Positions 1 through 10,926 of a stretch of 64,000 nucleotides of DNA are shown here, piece by piece. Made by a program: the position numbers and the translations under genes. Source of the stretch: Dugong dugon (taxonomy: Eukaryota; Chordata; Mammalia; Sirenia; Dugongidae); contig CM057462.1 in assembly GCA_030035585.1 (NCBI GenBank), positions 140,394,734-140,458,733 on the forward strand, written 5' to 3'. Within the stretch, counting starts at the first letter, position 1; every line of letters starts with the position of its first letter. The notes under the pieces were generated by a model. That model searched no databases and had not been told where the DNA came from. It was given only the letters and a program-made list of their open reading frames with translations.

Positions 1-532
1 TAGCGTTTTTGACTATTAGCCTTTCAATAGGTCAGAAGTCTCTCGGAATGAGGTTGAAAGAGGCTTAGCCCCATTTTTCACTAGCATAATGAGGTGAGTG
101 ATAGACTCCAAAGGAGACCAGTCAACTGATTTCTTGGCAAGCAGCCATTACAAACTCCTCATTAGAGTGTCTCACTCAATCTTTCCTAAAGTGAGGTGAT
201 CTGAATTTTCAGACCTATCACTTATAAGCAGCCTAGTCATGGGGTGCTCACAACTAATGTGTCTCTATTTTCCTCTTCCTAGTGTATGACTACAGTTATG
301 AGGTGCATATGTTTGTGTTTCTTAAAAAGGACAGTTCTTCCTGGTAAGATTAATATGCAATATTTTTATCTGCAAACTAATCAATCAAGAGCCTTCTTCC
401 CTTCAGAGATTGTTTCTGAATTTTTGAACATTAGAAGGAAATCCTGATTGGCCTGCAAGTGAAGAAATTGAGAAAGTGCAATTCCTACATCTGTTTATCG
501 GTTCATAGTATTTGGCTCATTTATTCCCTTCA
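1..532. other. AT-rich sequence without a recognised gene
   Basis: No ORF of substance, RNA gene or clear repeat is visible. The sequence is ordinary AT-rich mammalian intergenic or intronic DNA. Confidence 0.6.
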
Positions 533-696
533 CAGAGCACTGGTGATGAAGTGGTCGAGAACTCAGACCACTAACCAAAAGTTTGGCAGTCTGAATCCAC
601 CAGCCATTCCTTGGAAACCCTATGGGGTAGTTCTACTCTGTCCTATACGGTCACTATGAGTTGGAATCGACTCGATGGCACACAACAACAACAACA
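533..696 (+). mobile_element. AfroSINE, + strand
   Basis: A tRNA-derived SINE. The head resembles the usual 'gagccctggtggcgcagtgg' start, followed by 'ctaaccaaaag', the body motif 'ggaaaccctatgggg' and 'gttctactctgtcctata', then the tail 'atgagttggaatcgactcgatgg' region ending in CAA repeats. The tail matches the RTE 3' end at about 20640-20690, as expected for a SINE moved by RTE machinery. Moderately diverged. The short ORF running through it is incidental. Confidence 0.92.
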
Positions 697-2024
697 TCCC
701 CTACATGATGCTAGAATCCTATTCAGTCTGATGAGTAAAATCTAAAGGAACATAAAGAAATATCAGTAAGCGTTTCTTATAGAGTTGATGTGTTACCTCA
801 GGATACCATTTAAAGCCATATGCCAAGGTTTCCTTGCCTGTGATTAAATCTGATCACCATAACCTTTTCAAACTCATATTCTAACGACAACAAAATTTTT
901 TTTTATATAATTTATTTATTTGAGAGAAAAAATAGGTCCTTTTCCACCAATGCCCCACTCACAAATAGCTAACACTGGGGTGGAGGGAGAGCAGAGGAGG
1001 AAGGTTGAGAGGCATTTACACAAGGTATGACTATTTGCATTTTACTGAACAGATCCTATATTTCCTTTTCACTGAGAGAATAGAATAAAGTTTTTTGATA
1101 CTATCTTCTCTGTCAAATGATATAGTTTCACTTGGGCTGCAACCAATTCTTTCCCAAAATTCACTAGCCCTGTCATAACTTCTCCTGGAAGTTTTAATGA
1201 GGTTTGACCTTCTCTTTTATCTTCTCTACTAAATTATTTTGTAGAGCTGCCAGCAGCAGTTTAATAACAGGTGAGTTTCACCCCCAGGCTGATTGTATTT
1301 CAGCAGAGGTTGAAGTGATCTCTGTATGTCAGGTTGTTAAATCTGTAAAAAGCTGTGTGATCTTTCAGAATGAAAGTCAGTACATCAAGGCAATGTAGTT
1401 CTCCTTTTTCTTTTTATGGACCTCTTTACATCTTTGTTATGGACCGTACTGAAATACCAAAAGTGGCTTTCCCACACCCCCACTCATGTATGGCCATTAA
1501 ATATGCAAATGTAAAAATTGTCAAAATAAAATACTCTTGTCTTAAGCTTTGCAACCTTTCCAAGGAACTTAATAGTTTAGTGCCTCCATATGGACTAATG
1601 GGGGATTATTAAACTGTGATTTCTGTGCTTTGAAATGTATTCATAGTTAGCAGTGTTCTTGAGGTCTCATTCTGATTTGTTTCTGCAACCTCCATCACAG
1701 TTCAAATTACTTGTGTTATGTTAGTAGATATATAAGGTCCCTGAGTGGTTTTTTTAGGAATAAATATTCATTCACTCTCTAGGGCAGACATATGAGTAAA
1801 ACATTAATCTTGTTGAAGGGCTAATATTAATACTAATCTCATAAATAAACAGTACTACAAATTACAATTCTATAAGCATTTAAAAGATGTTTACCATTGA
1901 AATAATCTTTATCCATTATTCATATATAGGTTTTTACTCAGTTGATAAAGTTATAAAACCTTTTGTTATTCAAGGAATTGGAATTTTGAACATCTTCCCT
2001 AAGAAATTGGATGTTCATTTTCCC
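697..2024. other. AT-rich sequence without a recognised gene
   Basis: Nothing beyond short chance ORFs (64 and 80 codons near 1204-1612) with no recognisable domain and no splice context. I see no assignable repeat. Confidence 0.5.
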
Positions 2025-2074
2025 TTTATATATATATATATATACACACATACATACATATACATATATATATT
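2025..2074. repeat. (TA)n / (TACA)n microsatellite
   Basis: A run of TA dinucleotides passes into CACA/TACA repeats and back to TA. It is probably length-polymorphic. Confidence 0.9.
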
Positions 2075-2754
2075 CTCAATGGTTATTTTTTAAATAATTC
2101 TTAACAATGTTATAATGTCCTGTATTGTGTTAAATGCTATTAATGAATGTTTTTCATCTAAATATTAATGTTTGCTTTAGTTTGTGTAATAGTTTTGTCT
2201 CTGCAAGCAATATCTTCACATGGGAGTTAACATTTTGTTCCTGTTCTGATGGTAAATATAGCTTAAGTCAGTGAATCGTGTTTTCTCCACTTCTAAAATT
2301 AGAACAAAAATGAATGAAAGTGCTTTTTAATTCTACTTATATGTAGATTAGACAAATTACAACTGTAATTTGTTACCCAAAGTACACATTTAATTACCAT
2401 GTAAATATATGTATTAATTTGACAAATTTTAATTGAGAATATGGACTCTGCTTACATATATCAATTACAATTTATATTGAGATGATATATAATCTTCAGT
2501 CTCTTGAAATGGAATATCAGTAATTCTAACAATTATTTAAAGTAACAGGCAGCTATCACTCATGACTAAGACATATATACACATTATTCATTTTACATAT
2601 ATTTTTTGGCGGGTTGCTGACTGAGTCTTGCTAAGTGAATGGTATTCCAAGAGTAATAACAAATAGTCCATGCCTTTGAGGGTGGTAATTTTGCATAGCT
2701 AAACTTCTTTTGTGAGAGACAGGCATGGAAACAAATAATTATAATACAAACTCC
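2075..2754. other. AT-rich sequence without a recognised feature
   Basis: Very AT-rich, with no coding potential or recognised repeat. Confidence 0.5.
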
Positions 2755-3245
2755 TCAGTGATCTTAGGAGTGTGGACGAAAGCAAAAAGCTAGCCTGGAG
2801 AAGACTTCAAGATAGAATTGGTGTTTGAACTGAATCTCAAAGTATGATAATCAAGTGTTCATCAGCAGGAAAATGTACCAGAAGGACATTCCAAAAAAGG
2901 AAATAGAAATATGCAAAGGCGAAAACCATCAAAGAATGTGATATCGCATTCTTTGGCTCGTTTGGAACAATGAATATAGACAACCAAGCAGTAAATGTAA
3001 CTGGAATTAGAATAGGAAGGGCCTAAACTATCCTGCTAAGACATTTAAACTTGATCTGGCATCTGAAAGCTATTGGATGTTTTTAGGCATGATGGTTATA
3101 TAATTCAATCTTTGATTTAGAAATAAAATTCTGGCACTATGGAGAATGCACTGATGAGAGAAGAGAATAGAGAGGCTCCAGCCAATTAGAAAGTTTTGGC
3201 AATAATCCCAGATGAGAAATGGTGAGTTTCAGAGGGGGTGAGGAA
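2755..3245 (-). mobile_element. Ancient L2-type LINE remnant (reverse orientation)
   Basis: Read on the + strand, the order of phrases (an aggregate like 'gacattcca...atgcaaaggc', then 'ggatgtttttaggca', then 'ctggcactatggagaatg') matches a common old mammalian repeat that I place as reversed L2 from memory. It is strongly diverged and has no coding capacity. It ends at the A-run that precedes the next SINE. Confidence 0.45.
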
Positions 3246-3269
3246 TGATTAAAAAAAAAAAAAAAAAAA

Positions 3270-3420
3270 GTTGCCCTCTAGTGGATTCCAACTCATAGCC
3301 ACCCTACAGAACAGAGAAGAATTGCTCCATTGGGTTTCCAAGGAGCACCTGGTGGATTCCAAATGCCAACCTTTTGGTTAGCAGCTGAACTCTTAACTAC
3401 TATGCCACCAAGGTTTCCAT
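3270..3420 (-). mobile_element. AfroSINE, - strand
   Basis: The reverse complement of the AfroSINE body is clear: 'gattccaactcatagccacc', 'gggtttccaagga', 'ccttttggttagcagctga' and 'gccaccaaggtttcc'. It lies just downstream of an 18-bp A-run at 3252-3269. Confidence 0.9.
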
Positions 3421-3679
3421 TAGTGAGGCATTTTAGTAAGCTAGAATATAGGCACTGATTAGATTAGTAAACTGGAGAGTTGAGGGTTTTCATAATTCAA
3501 TATTACTTAAAATCTTGAGATTTGCTGTATGATAGATGGATGCCATTACCTAGAATCAAGAAAAGGAAAGAAATGAATGTCAAAACTTTAGCTATGGTTC
3601 TTAGATATTGATATTCATGATAAATATTAAAAGGTGCTATTTAAGTTAGCAAATAATTCTATTTTTATAATGAAACTAT

Positions 3680-4024
3680 TGTTGCTGTTAGCTGCTATCA
3701 AGTCATCCCCTGACTCATGGTGAACCCATGAACAAAAGAACAAAATGCTGCCAGCCCTGCACCATCCCCATGGTTTGTTGTGAAGTCGACCAATGTGATC
3801 CATAGGGTTTTCATTGGCTGATTTTCAGAAGTAGATCACCAGGTCTTTCTTCCTAGTCCATTTTATTCTGGATGCTCCTCTGAAACCTATTTAGGATCAT
3901 AACAGCATGCTATTTACAACTGATAGACAGGTGGTGACTGAGCATGAGGTGCATTGGCTGGGAGTCTAACCCAGTTTTTTCACTTGGAAGGTGAGAATTC
4001 TACCTCTTAACCACCAATGCCTCA
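3680..4024 (-). mobile_element. Long tRNA-headed AfroSINE variant, - strand
   Basis: About 345 bp. Reading the minus strand gives a tRNA-like head ('ggcattggtggttaagag'-like, with a box-B-like region), a middle domain and the RTE-like tail (reverse of 'gctgttagctgctatcaagtc'). It is longer than the ~165-bp AfroSINEs, keeping the middle segment that the copy at 42370-42662 also has. A different subfamily from the copies at 533 and 3270. Confidence 0.75.
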
Positions 4025-6073
4025 GTTGAACTCTAGCTGTAGCTTTAGTTTATTAATGTATAATGATTCTTCTCTGTTATCCATTATAACTTGCTCTTAC
4101 AGGCAAGAATAGAGTAAATAAAACCTGTGTGCTGTCATATGTCAAATGGTAGGGAGGGAGCTTATAGATTTCCATGTTTTAGAATGGTGGATCTAAATAG
4201 TTAAGAATTGTACTGTTTATTGTGAAGGACTAAATGGAGCAGTTAAGTGAGGAGCATCTTTCAAGTCCTATTAGGCATTATTGGAGAGTAAAGAATAGCA
4301 TCTGTGTCTTTGAGAAGCGTGTTTTCTTTGGTTTTTAAGGACAGATGAATGTGCTTGGAGTGTCACAGTGGGTTAACAGAAGCTGTAAATCTCTGTGATG
4401 GGAGACACTTTATTTACATTTTCTAACTAAGTGCTGTACTGGGCACCCAGATTCTTCTCAATCAATATTCCCAAAAGAAAAGAAAAGGGAGAAAGGGAGA
4501 AAATTAGAAGGAAAAAGAGTGAAGGAGGACGAGAGAAAAGGAAGGAAAGATCTGAAGGGAGAGGAGACAGATGGAAGTTATAATTTGGACATGTTACACA
4601 CTTGTAACAGAGAATAATTGTTAATGGTGTACTTTCTATCTACATGATTTTCTCATACGTCATTATGTTTTTGTATCTGACTCCATTTGAGCATCCACTT
4701 TGCCTTAGTAATTTTCAAAGATAAGTTTAATTCAATAGATTGTCAAAGCATTCACTTATTAATGTCTGCAAATCTTATTAAAGAGATTTACTATACTGCA
4801 TCATTTAAAATTTAAATCTTTTATAGGAAAATTGCACAATGTAATAATCTATCCCAACTACTTCCTTAGGATATATTTGTTAAATAGTGAAACATAGCAA
4901 ATTTTCTTATGGGAGTTGGTTAAGCAGAATAAAAATTAAGCTAAATAGTGTCATTATGATCTTCGCATTCTGGATAATTTTCACTCCTACGAAAATGCAT
5001 AACGTTCATTGATTTCAGGCAGGAAATTTTAACTAAACTTTCTGTACACTTAAACTGAAAATCACTAGAACAAAAGTTGCAGAGTGAGCTGGAACGCCAA
5101 CATTCACCTTCAAGGGACCTCCAGAATGCCTGCAGTGAGGTTAGCCTAGCCATTAATATCTATGTCATATCAGACTGCCCACACTGACAAGATCACTTAG
5201 GTCTGTGTTAAGAAATGCTTCCAAATAGAACAGCAGTTTATGACTGAGGAGCATTAGGGGGAAAAGGTGTCATCACGACATGAGGTTTGATCTGTTTCAC
5301 CTCAGACGTCCAAACGTAGATTTATTTGGGGATGGTTGGGAAAAGAAAGAAAGCAAGCAACTTTAATTTGCTAGAAGAAACCCACACCTATATTTTGAGT
5401 ATACATCAAAACCCTGAGAGACTAAAGTTCTTGTTTTAGCTCTTCATCTAATGGACTATAGTTCACAAAGCTTTGCTTTCTTTTTTTTTTTTTTTTTGTC
5501 ACTGCTTTTAAGTTTTCTAAGATGATAGCTTTACAAAAACATCTATTAAGGGTGCAGTGTAGGTGCTTTGTCTCACATGGACACTCTTGTATGGAATCAA
5601 TTTCTTTTGATGTAATTCCAAAGGAAGATTTTCCTTTAATAGGAATGCCGGATCTATTTTTTGGTGCAGTAGCTTCTTTTCATCTTATAAGGGGAGCAAT
5701 AATCTGTAGTGTAAAGAATTGAAATATAAAACCTTCTGCTTTATTGAAAAGAGGAGACTTTGATTTATAGCTAATCCAAAAAGTCTACCCTTCGCTATCA
5801 TATGCTTTTATTATCAAGAATTTTTAGATATAAGAGCTTTAATAAGTAATTTCATTAATTATTTTAAGCAACTTAGTGGATGTTCATTGTGTTGGGGTGA
5901 TTTATATGCACCTTACCTGTTCTCATATAAATATTGTAAGTGTTTTCAATATAGAAAAAGTATTTATTATTTTCTTTGAATATTTATAAACACATATTAC
6001 ATTATGCATTATGCGTTTCTATACATAAAGTGCCTTACTGTATATTATGTTACTATATATATACTTAAGATGT
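4025..6073. other. AT-rich sequence without a recognised gene; purine tract inside
   Basis: No coding exon or assignable repeat. A one-sided purine (A/G) tract spans about 4472-4575 and a T-run lies at about 5481-5498. ORFs here (for example 4941-5153 minus and 5522-5722 plus) have no domain signature. Confidence 0.5.
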
Positions 6074-6083
6074 AATATATTTG

Positions 6084-6248
6084 TGGACCCCTGGTTGCAC
6101 AGTGGTTAGGAGCTATGGTGAGCTGTGGCTGCTAATCAAGAGGTTGGCAGTTCAAATCCACCAGCCACCCCTTAGAAACCCTACGGGACTGTTCTATTCT
6201 ATCCTACAGGGTCACTGTGAGTCAGAATCGACACGATGGCAATGGGTT
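6084..6248 (+). mobile_element. AfroSINE with perfect 10-bp TSD
   Basis: A complete AfroSINE, from 'tggacccctggttgcacag' to 'cacgatggcaatgggtt'. It is flanked by perfect copies of AATATATTTG at 6074-6083 and 6249-6258, which fixes both ends and shows insertion by target-primed reverse transcription. Confidence 0.95.
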
Positions 6249-6258
6249 AATATATTTG

Positions 6259-6982
6259 TATATATGTGTGTAAAGTAAAGTACAATGTATACAGCTAAGG
6301 TCATATTTTCCTAATACTTCCCTGATGTTCTTTCTTTAAGCTAAGTAAAGGATCTCTCTTATATACTATTCTTGTGTCCCTTAATTATAGTTTCTATGAC
6401 ACTAGGACTCTGTGAGAACTTTCCTATTTTTTTTTACGAACTGGCTTTAATGGCTTTAAGAGCTGAGATCTGATCTTCTTTAACTTGTGGCCCCAGAACT
6501 CAGCAAAATGATTCGTCACATAATAAGCCCTCAATAAGAGCTTCTCGAATATATGAATACATGAAAGAATGAATGAATAAATAAACACATGGGCTTTGAA
6601 TTGTTTTATGTGCATTTCGTGTGTGTGTGTGTGTGTGTATGTGTGTTGTGAGAGGGATAGATTATTTTACTACCTATGCTCAACTCTATAAGCATACAGA
6701 AATATGTCAAAAATGGAGAAATTAACTTCTTGAGTGTAAATATAGTTTGCATTGGTTTATAAAATGACAGTAACTGGAGACTAAAGATTATTTTTAAACT
6801 ATTTTTTAATTATCAAGTTTTTAAAAACTCATCAAGGGTTGTCAAGAAAACCTCTATGTATTAAAACTGACCCATTTACAGATCTCCCTATTCTACAATC
6901 TGTGTAGGAGCATTCCAAAACTCATATGCTTGGTATGGTAGAGTCTTCTGTCTGAAGTATAAACCTGACTCCATTTTCTGTC
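6259..6982. other. AT-rich sequence with a (GT)n microsatellite
   Basis: A GT repeat with minor interruptions spans about 6619-6650. Nothing else recognisable up to the L1-A target site at 6983. Confidence 0.6.
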
Positions 6983-7006
6983 AAGATTTACCTCTGAGAG
7001 TTCCAG

Positions 7007-7015
7007 CAAAATGGC
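7007..7015 (+). promoter_or_regulatory. YY1-like motif at the L1 5' end
   Basis: CAAAATGGC sits 11 bp from the element start. Human L1 has a YY1 site (AAGATGGC core) at a similar position that directs initiation at the 5' end. The same motif recurs at 22784-22792 (L1-B), 45373-45381 (L1-C, CAAAATGGT), 41517-41525 minus (L1-D) and, as CAACATGGC, 55479-55487 (L1-F). The position is conserved in all five 5' ends. Function is inferred from human L1. Confidence 0.55.
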
Positions 7016-7312
7016 GCTCTACGCAGAAGCACCACGCTGTCTCTCCACAGCAAAGATCCGAAAAACTAAGACAAACAGAGAATACAACAATCCTAAAACC
7101 CTAAAACATCAAATGAAGAGATAAAGAACTCAGCCAAGCACCACATGGAGTGAGAATACTGAAAGAGAATGGAGAGTAAGGAGAGATTCATGCAGAGGTC
7201 CCCTACCAGCTAACGCAGAGCAGATCCACCATCTTGGACTCCTATTGGAGACCAGCAAACGGGGGTACGAGAAAGCAGCCTCACAGAGCGTCCAGTGGGA
7301 GACAAAACAACC

Positions 7313-7855
7313 GGTAATTTGTGGTGTGCGCTTTCCCACCCCCCACCCCTCTTCGCCCCAGCTTGGCCTCCTCTGCTTCCAGCGGCCATGGTCTCTTGAC
7401 CAGGAAGCGCCAGCTGCTTGGATTCCACACACCCAAGCGGGCAGCTCTCTGGGTGCCATTTGTTGGCTGCTAATGTTGCTTTTTTTTCTGCTTCTTTTGA
7501 TTTCTCACTTGCCTCTCGCCACCTCCCCCTCCTTTCACTTCAGTGCCTGGCTCCGTGTGCCACCTTTGCTTCTTCCTGAGGGGCTGCATAGCGCCGGCAA
7601 TTTGTGATATACACTTTCCCACTCTCCAGCCTTCTTCACCCACACTCGGCCTCCTCTGCTTCCTGTGGACACAGTCTCTTGTCCAGAAACACCAGCCCAC
7701 ACCAGCTGGCTCTCTGAGTGCCATTTGTTGGCTGCTGGTGTTGCTTTTTTTTTTCCTGCTTCTTTTGATTTCTTGCTTCCCTCTCGCAGCCTCCCCCTCC
7801 TTTCGCTCGAGTGCCTGGCTCCGTGCGCCATCTTTGCTTCTTCCTGAGGGGCTGT
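7313..7855 (+). repeat. Two tandem 5'UTR monomers of L1-A
   Basis: The unit starting 'ggtaatttgtgg' at 7313 is repeated from 'ggcaatttgtga' at 7596, a 283-bp period. Each unit runs through 'gccatttgttggctgct', a T-run with 'cttcttttgatttct', 'cacctccccctcctttc' and 'ctttgcttcttcctgagggg'. The second unit then passes into single-copy 5'UTR. The layout resembles the monomeric promoters of mouse L1, although the sequence is unrelated as far as I can tell. Confidence 0.85.
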
Positions 7856-8947
7856 GGAGCTCCATTCGAGTGTGGAGCTGCTTCCCGGTCTGGGCTACCA
7901 CACTGGTGGGATCCCGGGGCTTTTGTTCATTTGTTCATTTTGAATTGATTGTTCGTTTCCTTTTCTTGAGTTGGAAGCCCTTTCTGGCCAGGCGGAGCTG
8001 CGTGGCAAGCAACTCCCCTTCAGCTTCCACAGGCGTGCAGAGGGATCCATTAAGGCATTTCTTTTTTTGTTGTTTTTTTTTTTTTCTGTTTTTTTGGGGG
8101 GCCTTTCTTGTTCTTTTTTTTTTTTAATTTGTTTTGTTTTCTTTTCCCTCTTTTTCCCTTTTTGTCTTTCTTCATTGCTCAGTTTCTCATCTCTCTATAT
8201 CTTGTTCTCTTTCTGATCCCTGAATACCAGGCGTTGTATACCTCTACGCCTTCTAGCCAGGCTGTACTGCGACACCTGAGAGCAACTTCCCCAGACCTCA
8301 TAGCTGCATCTGTGGGATCCCTGGGGACTTTGCGGATCTTTAAACTTTCTGATTTTTATTTATTCATTCTTTTCTTTTCTTCTGCTTCCCCTGTCTGTTT
8401 TTCTCCATTTCATAGTCTCTCATTGCTCCATTCCAATGGCAAGCTCCTCTAGCATTCTTTTTTGTTCGTTTGTATGTTTTTTGCCTCCTGTTCCTCTCTC
8501 CTCTCTCCCATATCCATCTTAGCTCCACACATAACAATCTCCCCACTGCATCCTGCCTACCTGCACCGTGTGCTTGACATCACACCACCAAGCAGTACAG
8601 GCACAGCCTACTGGAACCTACCCTGCACTGATTACTGACCCGCCCTGGTGGCTGTAGTAAGTGCCACAAACAACCCGTCCCAGTAACTCCTCTTCAGCTA
8701 GACCTGCCCTGCTGTACCATATCTTAGTGACTGACCCTGCCAGTTGGAGAAGAAGGCGAAAAGTATTGAGCACACAGACGAGCAAACAACAAAGAACACA
8801 CAGTCTGCATGCTCAGACATAGTAAAAATTTTTTTTTAAAAAAAAGGGATGAAACAAACAATTCTACAATTGATAAAAGAGAAAAATAATTACTGAATGC
8901 CCTGAAAACAGCAGACAATATCAAAACATTTACAAAAACATGACAGG

Positions 8948-9946
8948 ATGGTTCAAGTAGGTGTCCAAATAAAACACCAGATGACTCTCCTGTGGAAGAA
9001 AATGCACTAGAAGTACATGATAGAGAATTAAAATCTCTAATACTCGGAATTTTCCAAGAACTTAGTCAGAAAGCTGACAAACATGAGGAAAAAATAGACA
9101 AATTCATGGAAAATACAGATAAAAAATTGGAAGAATTCAGGAAGATGATGCAGGAACAAAATGCCAAAATAAATTAACAACTAGAAATTATACAAAGACA
9201 ACAATTTGAAATCCAAAAGATAAACAACAAGATTTCATAAATTGATAATGTCATAGAAGGGCTGAGAAGCAGATTTGAAATGGTGGAAAACAGGATCAGT
9301 GTAACTGAAGACAGACACTTGGAAACAACTCTGTTTCAGGAAAACTCAGAAAAAAGAACAAAGGAAAATCAAGAGACCCTGAGAGTTATGTGGGATACAA
9401 TTAAAAGCAAAAATTTAGGAGTGATTGGCATTCCAGAACAGGGGGAGAAAACAGAAAACACAGAGAGGATCATTGAGGAACTGCTGACAGAAAACTTCCC
9501 CAATATCATGAAAGATGTAAAGCTGGCCATCCAAGAAGCTCAAAGAACCCCATATAGAAGGGACCCCAAAAGAGAATCACCAAGGCATATCATATTCACA
9601 CTCGCCAAAACCAAAGACAAACAAAGAATCCTGAAAGCAGCTCGTGAAAAGCAAGAAGTCACATACAGAGGTGAAACAATAAGACTAAGCTCAGATTATT
9701 CGGCAGAAACCCTGCAGGCAAGAAGGCAATGGGATGACATATATAAAATCTTGAAAGAAAAAAAATTGTCAGCCAAGAATAATATATCCTGCAAAACTCT
9801 CATTTAAATGTGATGGTGAAATTAGGTCATTTCCAGATAAACAGAAATTAAGGGAATATGTAAAAGTCAAACCAAACTTACAAGAATTATTAAAGGCAGT
9901 TCCTCGATCTGAGGACAAACAGCTTCAGCTCATAGGCAGAACCTAG
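8948..9946 (+). pseudogene. L1-A ORF1 (broken)
   Basis: Remnant of the L1 ORF1 RNA-binding protein, about 332 codons if intact. A heptad-rich coiled coil lies near 9055-9280, then the RRM-like segment with 'VIGIPEQGEK' and 'NFPNIMKD', then the C-terminal domain with 'PRHIIFTLAKTKDKQ' and 'ARRQWDDIYKIL'. Damage: a one-base loss near 8970 relative to L1-C, a TAA at 9175-9177, a second stop near 9237, and a TAA at 9805-9807 where other copies read Phe-Lys. The terminal TAG is at 9944-9946. An intact protein would trimerise and package L1 RNA. This copy cannot make it. Confidence 0.9.
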
Positions 9947-10110
9947 GATGCAGGATCATATGAGCCAGATACCAATCTAGGAAATGAACTCTCGAAGACT
10001 ATCCAAAACCAAAAGAAATACAACAGGGAATCAGAGCAGTTAATCAATGGATGACAACAACATGAAAACAATGAAAGAAGGAATAAATGGCATAGGTATA
10101 GAACCTTCTA

Positions 10111-10374
10111 ATGAAGAGGAAGGCAAGGAGATACCAAGTAATGGTAGACTGCTTCAAACTTAGAAAGATAAGGGTAAAATTCATGGTAACCACAAAGAAA
10201 GTTAACAAACCAACTCATAAAAATAAAGATGAAAAACATAAAGTCTTGGCAAAAACAAAACCTACAAAAACAAAAGAAATGAAAAAAAATCCACAAACAA
10301 AAGTAACTCAGCACAAGAGAGTAAGAAGAACAAAGAAAACTTCAGCACCACAAAAAAAAAGCACTACAAAATGA
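10111..10374 (+). CDS. Lys-rich inter-ORF reading frame of L1-A, overlapping the ORF2 start (ATGA)
   Basis: An 87-codon frame in the ~424-nt spacer between ORF1 (ends 9946) and ORF2 (ATG at 10371). It is very basic, with many Lys and Arg, and ends '...KKSTTK'. Its TGA overlaps the ORF2 ATG as ATGA, an arrangement that can support termination-reinitiation. L1-C has a corresponding frame at 48742-48975 with the same ending, but the central reading frame differs between the copies, so indels have occurred. It may only reflect A-rich composition. I know of no function. Confidence 0.35.
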   Translation: MKRKARRYQVMVDCFKLRKIRVKFMVTTKKVNKPTHKNKDEKHKVLAKTKPTKTKEMKKNPQTKVTQHKRVRRTKKTSAPQKKSTTK

Positions 10375-10926
10375 CAGCAACAAACTCACATCTATCAATA
10401 ATTACACTGAATGTAAATGGACTCAATGCACCCATAAAGAGACGGAGAGTGGCAGAATGGATAAGAAAACAGGATTCATCAATAAGCTGTCTACAAAAGA
10501 CACACCTTAGAAACAAAGATGTGAATTTATTAAAAGTAACAACTACCAAAAAAGAGCAGGAGTGGCAATTCTAATCTCAGATAAAATAGACTTTAAAACA
10601 AAATCTGCCATAAAAGACAAAGAAGGACACTCCTAGGAATACATCCTAGAAAAATAAGAGTCTTCACTAGAATAGACATATGCACACCTATGTTCATGGC
10701 AGCATTGTTCACAATAGCAAAACAGTGGAAACAACCTAGATGCCCATCAACAGATGAATGGATAAACAAACTATGGTACATACACACAATGGAGTACTAT
10801 GCAACGAGAAAGAATAACAATGAATCTGTGAAGCATCTCATAACATGGATGAAACTGGAGGACATTATGCTGAGTGAAATAAGTCAATCACAAGAGGACA
10901 AATATTGTATGAGACCTCTATTGTAA
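10371..10926 (+). pseudogene. L1-A ORF2 remnants: endonuclease N-terminus joined to C-terminus
   Basis: Begins with the apurinic-endonuclease-like start ('LSIITLNVNGLNAPIKRRR'). The conserved catalytic Glu of the QET motif is Lys here ('LQKTHL'). A small ~30-bp deletion lies near 10541. At 10628-10631 the sequence jumps about 3.24 kb to the C-terminal region ('[17 protein letters not shown]', 'MEYYATRKNN', 'YCMRPLL'), stopping at 10924-10926. The rest of the endonuclease, the whole reverse transcriptase and most of the C-terminal domain are missing. Confidence 0.92.

Noticed and set aside
10624..10636. RNA splicing as the cause of the L1-A deletion
   Set aside because: No GT...AG at the deletion limits inferred from L1-C; instead a CACT microhomology.
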